A program made the translations under genes and the position numbers. A model generated the notes under the pieces. The model was not told the DNA's origin and did no database searches. It saw nothing but the letters and a program-made list of their open reading frames with translations. A DNA stretch of 64,000 nt from Spodoptera frugiperda (Eukaryota; Arthropoda; Insecta; Lepidoptera; Noctuidae): the NCBI RefSeq assembly GCF_023101765.2, contig NC_064213.1, forward strand, positions 3,410,001 to 3,474,000. The letters run 5' to 3'. Shown here in pieces: positions 43,801 to 58,800 of the stretch; the first letter of the stretch is position 1; each line of letters begins with the position of its first letter.

Positions 43801-46800
43801 TGCGCAGTACGAGTATGCGATGTATCGATAGTAGAAAAGCCATCCAAAGCACACATCCATAGCACGCATCTTTCCATATAAAAAAAACATAGCTTAGCTG
43901 CGTCAGTATCTACCAGTACCAGTGAATATCATTGGTGGAAGCCAAACGCATTCACAGCAACGTAGCAAAGCACCCTAAGACCTACGTCTTTAAAACAGTA
44001 AAATATAGCTGTTTTGAAGAACATGTTTGGGTTCAAAAAAGGGTAAAGTTAACATTTTACCTTGGATTTTAAAAGGAAAAGTTTTCTGTACATTGTTTAA
44101 TGGTGAAGGGTGGCATAAGGCGTTGTGTTACAAATACTCTTTACTTTTTTATAATTATGTTTACAAAAGGAAATCATAGGAAAACGTGTTAGGTTGTTCT
44201 TTTGTGTAAATGTTACCCAACAAATAATTTGTTAGCTGTAAGGGGGCTTTTCCACCAATCATATTCGTTGGTACACATAACTTAGCACTGGTGGAAACAG
44301 AGTCAGCTAAGCTATGTTTTTTAAATTAAAAAATGCGTGCTATGAATGCGTGCATCGGAGCTGCGGACTACTTAGCGGGTTACCGTGGCTCTGGCTGAAA
44401 AAGTAGGAGTAAGAATGCGGTAGTTTGTAGTCAGTAAGAGTCTGATACTCCCTCTCGCCTCGTCCAAGGCGTGAGACGTGATTAAATGATTTTCTTTTCT
44501 CAATAAGAGGCATTAAATGCATTTCATTTGGCATTTTAACGCAATTATTTTAAACATCAATGTGCAATACTTATACAACAAAACTACATCACTAACATTT
44601 TAATCTAACAACCACTATTTAAAAAACAAAACCGACCCAAGTAAACAACTACAACCCTTACATATCTGGTATTAAAACCTAGTTTTCTTTGTACATAGTT
44701 TTTTTTTCTGACGAGTATCGTGTAACAATGATGTTTCGAGTGTCTCACCCGAGTGCGGCGTCTACAAATGAGGTGTGCGCTTCATTAAGTGCGCCTGCAT
44801 TAGCTGTAATTGCTGGCTAATTAGGGCCTCATCCGTTGCACCACACACATACACATGCACTTTTATTGTTCCTACATGATACTGTTATACTGTTACACAC
44901 ACTCGTTTTAATTTGTCTGTCGTCAAGTAATTGAGATTAGTTATAGTTTTAAACTGTGTTGGTTGTGCTATTGTTTTTTTTTATTTATAATAGAAATAGA
45001 AATTCGTATTGTATTATGATGCGATTTGTGAACTGGAAAATAAGCTATAGATCATTTTTTTTATGACAACTATTGTGAGACATACTAAATTTACTAAAAA
45101 TCACGGCTTATTCATGGAGAAAAACTCTACTAGTTTCGAGTCACAGAGGGACTCTACAACATGACCAGCGTGCGCAGACGCGGCGACGTCGCGCAGTCGT
45201 GAGTAAACCGTGATTTTTAGTTAATCAAATATTTCATATATTTAGGTAAATTGGCTGAAAACTTTAAGTAAATAAACTTATAAAGTGGAGTTAGTTTGTT
45301 AAACTTCTACGTGTTTTTTTGTACATAAAATTATAATTGAAAAAGTATTAAATGATGTACTTTATCACTTACACAATATTTTAAGTAGTACAAAAGTTCC
45401 ATAAGACTGGAATAATTGTTCAGTTCTATTTAGGGTACGTTTAATCATAGGTAGTATAGCATCTGTGTCAATTTATTTACCTTTTCTTAGTAATCAATTA
45501 ATATGTAAATTAAACTAGCACCCCTTCATGCCATGGTATATAAAGTACTGCATATGTATATGTATGTATATAAGTATATGTATGTATGTAGTGAGGCGAT
45601 AATAACACGCACACACTCATACAAACATGAACTCATTCACACACACACATTATACAGAGGGTGTACTTACACATCCTGTATAATGTGTGTGTGAATAAGT
45701 CATATACAGGGTGTGTATGTGCGTGAATAAGTCATTATATACAGAGTGTGTATATACGTGAATAAGTCATATACAGGATGTGTATGAACGTGAATAAGTT
45801 ATGCACAGATAAACACAAAACTAATTAATAGTTCCTTCAAAATTATCAGAAGATAACTTCGACAACTAAAACTACATGTTTGCAAGTTAATTCATTAAAA
45901 AAGATATAATTATAATCGTCCCGTCGCATATTTAATTACGATCTTATTTTCTTGTCATTCTCGTATGACCTTTATCGTGCGTTAAAGGTTCGGTCTCAAT
46001 AAATGGTGCAAATAATTATATTTTAATTGATTATTATTGGTACTTGTAGTATAATTACGCTTTATTTCTGCTCAAGTATTCATTAAGTTGAAATTTTATA
46101 GGAAAATAAGATAATGTTGGATGTTTTCATAATATAAAGTGAGTATACAATTGCCTTTTTATTGGTTTATTTATTTATTCTGTTCATCTAGTAAACAACA
46201 ACAACTATTTATGATTTAAAATATTATATTACTAAGTATCACTATTCGATTTTCCAACACCTTGTATAAATAATATTTATTTTAGTGTCTTCGTACTTAC
46301 CAATGGAACCCACCCGTAATTATTTAAAAATGGAATTGTTTTAAAAACGTATATGGCCAGTGAAATAACGTCCGCCTAAAGGTACGATTATAAAAATATG
46401 AAATGTTTTATTAAGGTCAATAATTGCTTTTTAATACACTTAAATTGTCTTTAGGAAAAAAATGGAATCAGTCAGTCCCTTTAGTATGTATGTATTATAA
46501 TTATGTGGCGTAGTTGGTGAGATTCGATCATGTTTATGGCGTTAATTATTGTTTAAATATGTACGATTACGTGGAATTATGTGATGTCATCTGTTCATTT
46601 GCGTTGGTGTGATGTCCTTTTTAGGCTTTACAATAAATAAAACATACGTTTTTAATGATGCAAAGGACCTTTTACAGATTATTTTTACCATTTTTGACAT
46701 CTATCATAAGGGCACAAGATTGGGTTTGCGTGCAAAAGTATGGTAAGAGGTTTTGACAATCACTGCTTGGGCGGAGTGCGTGCTGTCACTGTCAGTCTTA

Positions 46801-49800
46801 TGTCACAATGACATTTCGTTAGTGTGCGTCAAAGATTAAGGGAGGCGAAGGACAGAGCCATACTGCCAATAATGTCAGAATGTTACCGGCCAGCAACATC
46901 GGCCTATGGCTGTATGTATGAAGCTTTAATTTTAAACATTATGTAGGTACAAATAAGTTCTATTCTTAGTTTGATTTAGAATTTTATAATGTGCTGTCTA
47001 ATAATATAATACAAAGTCACTAACACTATTTTTAGAACTTGGGATACCTAATAACCATGTTTATTTACGTGTATCCGATATTTCGGCACTGTTGCAAGCG
47101 CCATGATCACGGATAATAAATTGTGTCAAGTTCTAATGATATGTGCTGTCTAAGTTCACAAGAATAAAAACGAAAGCACATGAAACGATTAAAGATAAGT
47201 GAATTGTATAAATATTTAATGCTGTGAACCTCTAGTGTTAACTTAAAGAGAAAAACGCGGATAAAAGTTTGCACTCAATTCTAAAAGAAAAAAGAGCAGC
47301 GACGTCTGTGGAGTCGCAGACTGACTTATGCATTTTTTATTTTGAATATTATTATGTGCATTTTTCTACGTTACTATAAATTATTGTACCGTTATTTGTA
47401 TTCGATATTAATGTAAAAATGATCACGTACAGAAACTTTCACTTAACATTTCAATTGTCATTTTTCTATAGATACATACATTCAAAATAAAATGTCAAAA
47501 GCTACATTTACAGTAGAAATATTCATTGAATACAAGTACTTTCATAAAAATATATGCTATGTTTTTATGTAATGGAAAAACGAGTTGAAGGAACAAATTG
47601 CTAATCGATTTCATAACTTGTTCTTAAACAACGGTTTCATTCATGACGCGTCTCTCTAGTCACTTGTATGAAGCATTTTATAGTCGCCTTCCACGTGTTA
47701 TATAAGAATTTATCAATGAAATTATATAATCAATGAAGCTATGTATTTCAATAACATTTTGTCGATATGCCGCCATATTTGTTTTTACGCCTGACGTTCT
47801 AAAACAATTTTTACTTAAGCATCAATTTGCTAAATTTTTTTTAATTACCAAATGAAGGGTTAAATCTATTTGTCAAAAAATGTTAGTGTTACTACCGACT
47901 TCAATGTTTCCTGTATCTGAAATGCCGCTCGTAATATATTAATAAAGCATTAATATGCTTTAATATTTTTTAATTCTGTTTGTCAAAAAATGTTTGTGTT
48001 ACTACCGACTCCAATCTTTTCTCTGTCTGCAATGCCGCTCGTAATATATCGCGTTAAGATGGCTAACTGCGTTGCTTAGTAAACTTGACATAACTTTTTT
48101 GATGCAAACAGTTTTAATTTAATAATATTATAGTAGTAGCATTTTATCATTTTATAAGTAAACTAAAATTTAACTCTTATGAACATTCTGTTCTTATTTT
48201 AAGTGTGGGAGAGCCATGCTTCGGCACGGGCCGGCTAGACCGGAGTGATACCACGGCCTGACAGAAAAACCGACGTGAAACAACGCTTTTATTTAGCTTG
48301 CCCATTTGTTTGTTTCAGTCAAATTCAGTGATTGAAAATTTACTTCTTGACGACAGATCAATCTGATATTTGGTACACATTCTTAATCTTGATGATCATA
48401 CCATATTATTTTTTCTACAACTACCTCCATGTAAAGGCTTGCTTAGTAGAATAGAGCTCATGAAAACCGTTTTATATAAAAAATATGTTTATGTATTACT
48501 TGTTAAAAAAAACTATTCTTTTACGTACATATGTATATAAACATCTACATTAATATATTCCTACAGAACAATATGTATCCCTAGCACTTTCGTTCCCATA
48601 CAGAATAAGTATATCACATACATCCGTGCGGTGGGATTTTCATCGTTTTTACGCCCACTTAAACAGTTTTCGCGGAACGGTTTGGCATATTCATTACACG
48701 TGCCCCCAACTTACTGACGGACAATTTACGTACAAGTCTGAATGGTATGTATGTTTTATGTAGTTTTGTTATGTTATTTTATTATATAGCAAGTTATAAC
48801 TATGAATACATTTTCTTTTTAAGTATATAATAGAAAGTTATGTGAGGACAGCAGTGTGTAATTATACTAGCTTCTGTTCGAGACTTTGTACGCGCTGTCT
48901 TGCGACGTGCTTTCCTGTTTTATCGCATTTTCTTAGGATTTTAGAGTAATCCTTAATAATTAACTTATGTCCGTCCCCCGGTTTTAAGCTACCTCCCCAT
49001 CGATTTTCAATCAAATCAGTTTAGCCGTTCTTGAGTTAGAAATGCCTATCTATAAAAAAATACTTATATGTTAATATACCCCATAATAGGGTCCAAGATC
49101 ACGAACTGAGCATCTTAAGTCACTAATGATGACTCAGTGGTCTCTCAAAGCATAATAAGATATATAAAAACTTCAATGTACAAGCACTCGTGGTTTCGAT
49201 CCGCGTAGACCAACACATTTATTCAATTTTAACTGTGACTTAAGGCAGTAAGTTTGTTTGTTTGTTGCACTTTCCTCGTAAATTGCTGATTTTTTAATTA
49301 TACTACGATAATGGCAAGAAGGCAGACGGTCCACCTAATGATAGGTAAGTGGTTACCGTGGCCTATAGACGCTAGTAAGACTAATAAAATTAATGTCGAT
49401 TAATTTTGGCATAGTGACACATGGAGAAAATATTAAATGAAAGTGTAATGTCAATTTACAAAGAGATTAAAAAAGATTTATAAAGAGTTGAACCACAAAA
49501 TCTTTAATCAAGACCAAAGCCACATCCACAAACTAGTTACACACAACAACTTTAATATAATCGCGGTTACAATCAGTAGATCAACAGCACTATATAATTA
49601 CACATAAGGATAAATACGCTAATAACGTAAGTACCTACTTAATATGAATGTAAAATGTAACAGCCTTGGAAACCAGATACATTATAAAACTCTATAATAA
49701 AATCCACTATCAGGACTTACAATGATTTACAATTTTAATGTAACTTTAATAGACATCAAGCGACAGACAATATTTATCTAGATTGTAGGCTAACAGAAAT

Positions 49801-52800
49801 GAGGTATTAAACTTAATTATGGATGCGAGAATTAATGCTACCAACCAGTAATTATGAGGTGGCATTAACTTAATGTCTTTGAGCGCACACACTGACAAAT
49901 AAGTTACAACTACATGCAAACGTGTAATAGATGGTAGATGGAACAATAATATTTTAATGATTGTTGTGGAGTCCAATTGCGTTGTAGTAAAAGCGTGTTT
50001 TGTGTTACTTTTGATTATTTTAAATGTGGAATGGATTTTCTTTAACTTCGACTTGACTTTACAAGTTCTATTGTCACAAAGGGTGAGTCAATTGTCAAAC
50101 ATTTTTTTTTTCTTTTTTCTAAAAAAAAACGTTGCCCCACACTAGGATTTTCTCCTGTGTCGTGGGTGCGTTTACAAATATACAAGTTCACATGCACATG
50201 ACACCCAGACCAAAAACTTTTTACTTACCTATGTATTTCTGCGTTCAACTTGAAAATTCCCTGTTCAGTATTTTCTCTTATTTATACTACTACTTGACTT
50301 ACGAAACAAACTTAGAAACACCAAAAATCTAATGCGTTATTTTCCTCACTAATTATTACGTAAAAGAAAAACAACCGCCATATTTTTTTCAAATAATGAC
50401 ATTCTATTTTCAAACCTTCAAAAAGTTTCAATCACCAATTATTGCCAGCCAGTCTTAAACGGTTGCTGCTCGGCTAGCACCACAGAGTATAACAAAATAT
50501 ATGCAGTAGGCTAATATATTCCGACGATATCCCCGTATAGATCTATTTATCACCATTACTTGCCGGATTAGACGCGTCACGGGCGCTACGGTAATTATAG
50601 GCGGAATACTTAATGCCCCACCTAATTATATATCGTATTAGCTGGATGTCTCCGCTCGGAAACTGACTTTCTAAACGACTCGCGAATTTACTTGCATCTC
50701 TGTCTATTTAGTATTGGAATTTTATTGGTCGTTAGGATAAAAGTCGTTCTTAGGTCTTATTCTATCAACAGTGTTATATTTTTTGATAATATGAACAGAC
50801 AGCCAAATTATTTGGTATATAGGTAAATACCAGAAAGATAGATTTTGACTGCACGGTTGCAACTGGCTGCCGCGCAACGTGTAGCGGGTTCAAATCTTTC
50901 ACAAATTGTTGTTTCGGGTCTGGGTGCCATGTGTATGTGAACTTGTTTGTTTGAAAACCCACCCACGATACAGGAGACAACCCTAGTGTTTGGCAACGTT
51001 TTTTTTAAAGACTATGATGTGGAGACCATTGGTTTGTTACTGAGTTAACCAAAAGTAACAAAAGATAACTTTATTGAAAAGTATAACACTTTACTAAAAT
51101 AATAGCAAGAATAAGGAATAAATATACCGAAAAAATTATATTAAAAAAAACTCCAAGAAAATCTAACATCGACCGACAAAATATCCAAAGAGGTTGTGTT
51201 GTTACGTCGCGTCGCAATGCAAAAGCAATTACACATTAAACTACAGACATTACGCGTGTGTGAGTGTCACAAGTCTATGTCTGTGTGCAACCGGACTAAA
51301 CCAGAATGCTCTACTTGTTTTTAATCAAGACATTTATTATCTGTTGATTTTTCCCGTTTCTGCAGTAATAAATCTAATCGTGTAAGGAGACATTGGACCG
51401 TTATTTCTTTTTGTAGTAGTGATTTTAGATAACACACTTATCTGGCTTGTTTGCTTTAGAAGGAGTCGGTTTTTTTTTGAGGTTGGAAAATCATCCAATG
51501 ACTTCTCCCACCTTGGGTGAGGCGAGAGGGAGTGTCAGACTCTTACTGACTAAAAACCATCCCGTTCTTTCTCCTGCTTTTCGAGCCGGAGCCTTGGTAA
51601 ACCCGCTAATCCGCAGGTCCTGATCAGGCATCAGCCCTACTGGGCCCCATCTGTGGTGGTCTGATGGCTCATTGTGATGGTCGGGCGGCGAGAGAAGAGT
51701 CGTGTGAGAATAAATTTCAATTGCCTTTGGTCAGCAGTGGCCACTTATGATTATGATGAAATTTCAATCGCTGATTTTAAGTGCTGCGTAAAAGAAGTGG
51801 GCATACGGATATATCCTCTTTTCCTATTGTATTAGAGACTAGAGACTGAACTTATTGTAAAATTGTCCCAAATTTCAGTTCAGTTTACTTCAGTTCAATT
51901 TATAAAGTACTATATCACTAACATTAGAACTTAAGAGGGGACATTTACCATGTTTATTTATGTCTATGAGTTCGATATTTCGGCACTGTTGCAAGTGGCA
52001 TGATCACGGATGAACTGGATGAAAAAAATAGTAGTAAGTCTTCTTATACTTTGCTTTTCAATTAAGACTTTTCAATTCTAACAGCGAGAATTTAGCGACA
52101 TCTTATTTCAGAATCATATAACCATTAACCAACGAAGCAGTTTACTACTACTAATTCAAATTTACAAATCAAATCTAAACGAAGAAGGGTAACGTAAACA
52201 TCGCAAGCACAACCAACATTAATTTTTAATATTCCTTTTCCGCGCTACCAACACCAGAAAATTGTGTATAAAGTGCGTGAACATGGTATTATTTATGTAA
52301 TTATATCAGTAGCAACGAGTTACATTACATCCTGTATATAATTAACATTAAATACCTTATTACAGTGGATAATGGTTTGAAGTACTTATATTTTCCTCAT
52401 TAGGCCTCTGACTGTACTTATCTAGGTAACAACAATGGCTAAAACTAATTGTAGAAGTTTGTATTGTGAAAGAGAAATCGTTGTTGACAGGATTCTTAGT
52501 TTGGTCACGGGATCGGTATTCTTAGTACTAGTTTGATTTACGTTTAAAGTAATCGAAACGAAAGCGCGTTTGGTGCTCTGATTGGTTAGCTTCGAATAAA
52601 CCAACCAATCAGAGCACCGATCGCGCTCAGTACGAGAGCGCGATCGGTGCTCTGATTGGAACCGAAAATGGATGTTTTTTTTACTAATCTCACGCTAAAA
52701 AATATTTACACAACCTTGCATACCTATTCGAGGAAAACTAACATTAAAACTACGGTTTTGGAAAGCCTTTAAATATGCAGTATATTTAAAAAATACATGT

Positions 52801-55800
52801 ATGTCCAAAACTATAAACTGTCTTAATAAAGAAAGACGTTTTGCTCCACAACCTTTTTAAAGAACTTTATCACTCAATCGCAAAATATTTCAATACAAGC
52901 TATTAAATTCCGATGCATAATTTTAAATAATTGCATGTTACTAATGAAATACCAAATGTAAACCTTATTTACGCTAAGTAAATGTATCGCTTAATATTTG
53001 AAAGCAGTTCATTCGTATTTAAATAATTAAATTCTATCAGTTTATAAGCCGTACTTATTTTATTCTTGTTTGTTACCGCGGTTTCGTTCACGTGGTTAAA
53101 ATGTACGTATAATTTGGTTCCCTTCATTGACGATAGATGGCGTTGTGTGTACATTTAAAAGTTTGCAAGTCAAGTTATATTTTTTTTATGGAATAGATGG
53201 CTAACGAGCAGACGAGTCACCTGATTGTAAACGATCAGAGCCGCCCATGGACACAACACCAGAGGAGTCATATGTGCGTTGCCGGTCTTTTAACAAGGAG
53301 TATGCTCTTTTCTTGAAGATTTGAAGGTCGTATAGGTTCGGATAATAGTTTATATAACTGTAAGGGTCATTTTAAACATTAATTTTATATAGAAGACCCT
53401 CAGTTAGTATGTTTCTAAAGTGATATTAGAGTCTCATTCTTGAAACAATGTGAATTATTTTTGTTACCGTTTTAATTTCATTCTATGGTGCAATGTGATG
53501 AAGTAGACTTGAGACACAATGACTAAATAGAACAAAGTACTACCTAACAATACCTTCTTATATTATTCACTAATATCTTAACCGCAAATGTACACCACGT
53601 ACCTACATTACGCAGCAATCGTTGGACAATTACTTCCGATAATTAAAAAAATAATTTCTTGTATTCATTCAATAAAACTTTTCATATATGTAGGTACTAT
53701 TGTTTGATATCAAATGTATTTCCCCAAGCATATCATCAGTTGTGCATTTGACTGCATAATTACGTGTAATAAAGGACATTACCCTGGTTGATAGCATCTG
53801 TTTTTACAAGTTTTTGTGTTAAAAAAGATAATATTCGCGTGATAGAGTCACGTGGGGGCATTAGTCATCAAATTAATTAACATACGTACTAATTAAACGT
53901 GAATCGAGTTTAAATGACAGTGGTATTAAAATAATAATGTTCCAAGAACATGTCGATGTTTTGTATTGTTAATAGTTACGTACGTTTTACGCTGAATTCA
54001 TTATGAATAAGTATTTATAGTAAATATTCTGGACTTGCAGGTCGTTGATGACCATAGGTAAAGGAAAACATAATTTAAAAAGACACTACCATCGATACTC
54101 TACATAAATTCAAGATACTGCTAGGTGATTCTGTAACTTTCAATTCAAAACATTGAAGAGAACTCAATATCGTGCCACTTTGTCATTGGTTGTGAGAATA
54201 ACCTCAACCAATGACGAGTGAGAATGCAATGGAGCTCACTTCGAAAGGTCCAAATTGACAGTTGTAGAATAGCTAGTAGAACGGCAAGAAAAGAAGAACA
54301 ACTAATCACATCTTATCATCAGCCCATCCTCATCCAGCCGCTACTTTACTCAAACGACGCAAGAGTTGTTTCACATTGGTTTTCTGTGAGGCAGTGGTAT
54401 CACTCCGGTCGAGCCGGCTCATTCGTGCCGAAGCATGGCTCTCCCACACTTTCAAGTGCCTAAAGACACTTGCAATGTCAAAAGAGTTGTTACCAAGTGC
54501 GTTACCGAATACAGCATTGCACTATATAGAATTCATCATTATTACACTGAACTTGATGTGATCCATAATATAACATTTAACAAACGGTCAAAAGAACTAG
54601 TTCAAAGTGGTTTTACATTAAATATCCTACCTATCAGTACTAATAAGGTTCATTATAAGTTTTATACTTAATCGTAGTTACCTAATTATCTCAGTATAAG
54701 TTAAAGATTGCGATACACGCAAGTTTGACCTTAATAGACCGAGATTATCTAGAATTCTAGATTATTATCTAGCTGATCCGCTCCTAAGATATCAGTAGCT
54801 AATGTGTGTCATTTGTTTTATATATTTGGTTCAGACTTCCTTTTAATTTGTGACATTTTGTTCAAGGTGCGTAGATGAATGGAAAATAGAGTAAATTGTA
54901 ATCTATTTCGTATTAATTTAAATTGCATTTTGAATGTCAAAATTACACTAGTGATATAATGAATGTAATTAGGTTTAGAAGCAATGAGGTTGATACCTTT
55001 TACTAATAAAATAATTAAAAAACTTTTAAAATATTAAATTTGCTTCTGACTAAGTTTTAAGTTAAGACAGTACGGTTAATGAAACCTTGTTCTTGACAAA
55101 GCAACTAGGTCTGGGTGTCGAGTGTATGTGAAGTTGTATGTTTGTAAACGCATCGACGACACAGGAGTAAATCCTATTGTGGGGCAACATCTTTTAAAAA
55201 AACTAAATAACATAACGAAACGAATTTCGAGTTTATTTTTCACTAAGGCTTAATAATCCTTAAAGTCTGTCTGAAAATAATATTATATGTATTCTTCCCG
55301 GTATAGGTACTGTCCTTTTGTTTACATATAGGTCACGCATTTACCTTCACCCATATATAGCATTTATTATTTAAATAAATAAAGTTAATTACAATTTCAT
55401 TATTTACTTGGTTAGCGGTAAAATTGTAAATAAATTAATTATTAATTAATTAATCATAATAACAATTGGTTGCATTCTTGATTCGTCACCTCCTTACATG
55501 TATTAAGGAAAGTATAAGAATTGAACCTGGGGAATACCTTTAAGGATAACCACTATAAGTACCTGCGCACATAGTGCATTAGGAAAATCTATTTGATAGG
55601 AAAAATGCATGAAAAGACTGATGATTGATGAAGCGAAAGAGGTGTGTAACATTCGTAGCAATTGGCGTTCCATTGTCTCTGTCTACCCCTGTGTGAGACA
55701 GGCGTGAAGTTATTTATGTATGTATGTATGTATTTGATAAGAAAATCGATTTAAAATACCTATATGTATTTAAGTTACTTAGAAGAGATTGCGCGTTTGA

Positions 55801-58800
55801 TTTTGGCATCATGGAATGCGTAATTGGTTGAATTCTTACCTATATTATCACTATCTGTAGTTCCTACTGCAGCACAAATTCGAAACGTAGATATATTAAA
55901 ATAATAGGCAAAACGTGTACCTAACTATGTACATACAAGAGGAAATCAAACATAAGCAAGCGACAATACAACACGTAAAAACCCCAATGCATTCATTCAA
56001 AACATCAAATTCCAATTTTGATAGCAAAGCCATTAAAATAATGAAAACTCATCACTAATTAGGGATGAAAAAACTCCCCCATCGACCGACAGACAACAAA
56101 ACGTTGATTACTATCTATCTACTATCCACTCACACGCACAAGATCCGCGGACTGTACTAGCGTCACAGTGTAATTACATTCATTGTCACATAATTACCAC
56201 TAACACTTGTCGGTGCACCCACGCTAAAACACATTATCTGCACTCCACATTAACTTAATTCCCTACGTCATAAGGACGCAAATACAACTTCACGGACGCA
56301 CGCCAACATTGGTGATCCACATCAAACACTGTTAGACTTGGACAATTACTATGTAATTGATTTCTAAAATCAATTTTATTGTCATAATTGTTGATAATTC
56401 GTTCGAATGTGTCTTTGTTAGATCGATCTACATCATAATTATCCTACTAGTCCTACTAATATTACAAATTAGAAAGTTTCTATGTTTGTTTGTTACTCCT
56501 TCTATTTAAGACGGTTGAAGGAATCAGATTATAGTCTATAGGCCATCTTTTTATCACAAGTAAAGATTAATGATGAACAGAAGCTAGCGTTTAATAGTTT
56601 CCCTATATCAATCGATAGTTTTAGTGTAGTAAACAAACCGGTAGAAACAAAGTAGAACGTAGGCAAACTCATTAATTAGTACTCCGGTATTTAAAACTAG
56701 TCGGGCATCACTGTAACGTACGCGTACTAATTACACACTCGTAAAAGATCGAACACATTTTCCCGTTCCACAGAGCTAAAAACGGACTAGAACTAAACTC
56801 ACCTGTTGATGCTGTTCATGGCTGCCGATCCTGAGTTTTCTCTCTCGTTCCTTTCTCTAGATCCGCCTCCGAATCTATCAGCGAAGTTTTCTCTCTCTTT
56901 ATAGTGCCTATCAGGGCGAGGAGACGAGGATCGCCTGCCTGGCATCTGCTGTGGCATGCTGTTCTGCTGAACCGTCTGTAGAAGGTTGTGGTTTCCTTGA
57001 GGCTGCTGTTGTTGCTGCTGCTGCTGTTGCAACGCCTGGAGTAGTTCTTGGGCATTGGCCGCGCCGTTAGACAAGAAGTTTGGCAGTCCAGGGTTTAGCA
57101 GCGCGTTCGATAATGTTGGGTTCAGCATGTTTGGCCGAATGTTGGGCGTCTGTTGGGGGTTGGAGTTCAACAGCTGGTGAGGTTGGGCCATGGCTTGGAG
57201 GTTGGCGAGTGACGTGGACACCACTTGGCCGTTGTTTAGGGCCAGGTTTACCATCTGGTCGTTCGAGTTCACGTGGTTGACTGGTATTGTTAGGATCGTC
57301 TGGGTCGCTATGCCTGTGTAAGGAAAAAATTATTATAAGACATTTTTCTACCATCAAATGATAACTAAGGAGTATTCAAGGTGATGTATGACCCTATAAC
57401 TATGGAAGTTCTATGGCGAGATCTAGACTACAACAATTTTCATCAACTAATACCGAGTTAATAAAAACTCGTTATTTTTTATCCAGGCTTACACATGTTC
57501 GAGTCTATGTCAAATCATGTTCGACACGGATTTACCACGACCACGTCCTTCAGACATTGAACTTTTAATCAAGCGTTACGATTCTGGTTATATTATCATT
57601 TTCATTGTTTTTGATATTTTCAAAACCTTTATATGAATAATGTTGAGCATTACTTTGAGCTATCAAGGAAATTTAAGGTTTTATGTAAATCCAGAGCTGC
57701 GGACAACATAACAGGTTACCGGGGCTACAGCTCAAAGCAGAAGGAAGTTTAGTCAGTAAAAATCTGACACTCCGTCAGAAGTCATTGGATCCCCGATCAA
57801 AAAAAAAAAAGTACTAAATCAAGAGGCAATGGCCTAACACTAGATGTTAAAGACACAAAACATAGGTTTCACGAATGTTTATTTAACTTTAACACATATC
57901 TAATAGTTTTTAATCATCATACTCATCGTTATATTAAGTTAAAACTGTTTCTTACCCTGTGAGGTCGGTATGAGCAGCTGGGCCCCTTGGATTCCCTGCA
58001 CCAGCTGACCGGAGGCAAGAATTAGCTGCGGCATGGGGGACGGCATCGCAGGCGGTAGCATGTTGTTGTTCGCCACGGGATTTGGTGATCCCATACCTTT
58101 TTGGAAGAAGAAAAAGAATAGGTATTTTCAGAAGATTTGTTTTTTTCCATTATTATATGTAGACTTCCTTGGGACTCCCCAAGGTAGTCGAAAGAAGAAG
58201 AAGAAAGTATAAAAGCGATTGATAAATTTTAATATAGCTTTGAGTTAGGTACAATTTTGGAGAAGAGCAAAGGATTTCAGTGTTTTCGTCAGAAGCTGAC
58301 TGTAATGTTTATTTTCGGTTGTAACATTAGAAGTGTAAGGTTTAGTAGAAATAAAAATAAATGCTTGCGAGATTCGGATTTATCTTATTTTATGACCCCA
58401 CTTATTTTTATTGGGTATCTTACAGTATGAGTTTGCTTTACGTTTAAAATAATCGGAACAAGTTCGTATTCGGCGATCTGATTGGCCGGCTCGAATAAAC
58501 CAACCAATTTTTATTTTTGATTTTCGATTACTTTAAACTCAAAGCAAACTCATACTAAGTGTATTGTACTTTATCTACTCATATCTACACCGCTTCTGAA
58601 TATAACAATAAATAATACATTACAAACTATAACTATTTAACATAACAAATAAATGTTAGTTATAAAACTGGATGAAGCAAATAATTTGTGAAACGTGTAA
58701 CTTTTTATGAGATTAAGATTACGCATTACTTGTAAAGTTGTAATTAACAAATTATCCGTATCGCTGTATAATACAAGATTTAGTCACGTGTTATGAACAT

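Noticed and set aside
45691..45808. Regularly spaced repeats considered as a CRISPR array
   Set aside because: Units are contiguous, of varying length and without unique spacers, in a eukaryotic intron. A minisatellite.
50132..50980. Repeated short frames (MPHTRIFSCVVG and similar)
   Set aside because: The same peptide appears wherever the family B SINE is translated. Not genes.
57080..57280. Plus-strand open frame over the large pdm3 exon
   Set aside because: Antisense shadow of the Gln-rich exon. The minus-strand frame fits splicing and family content.
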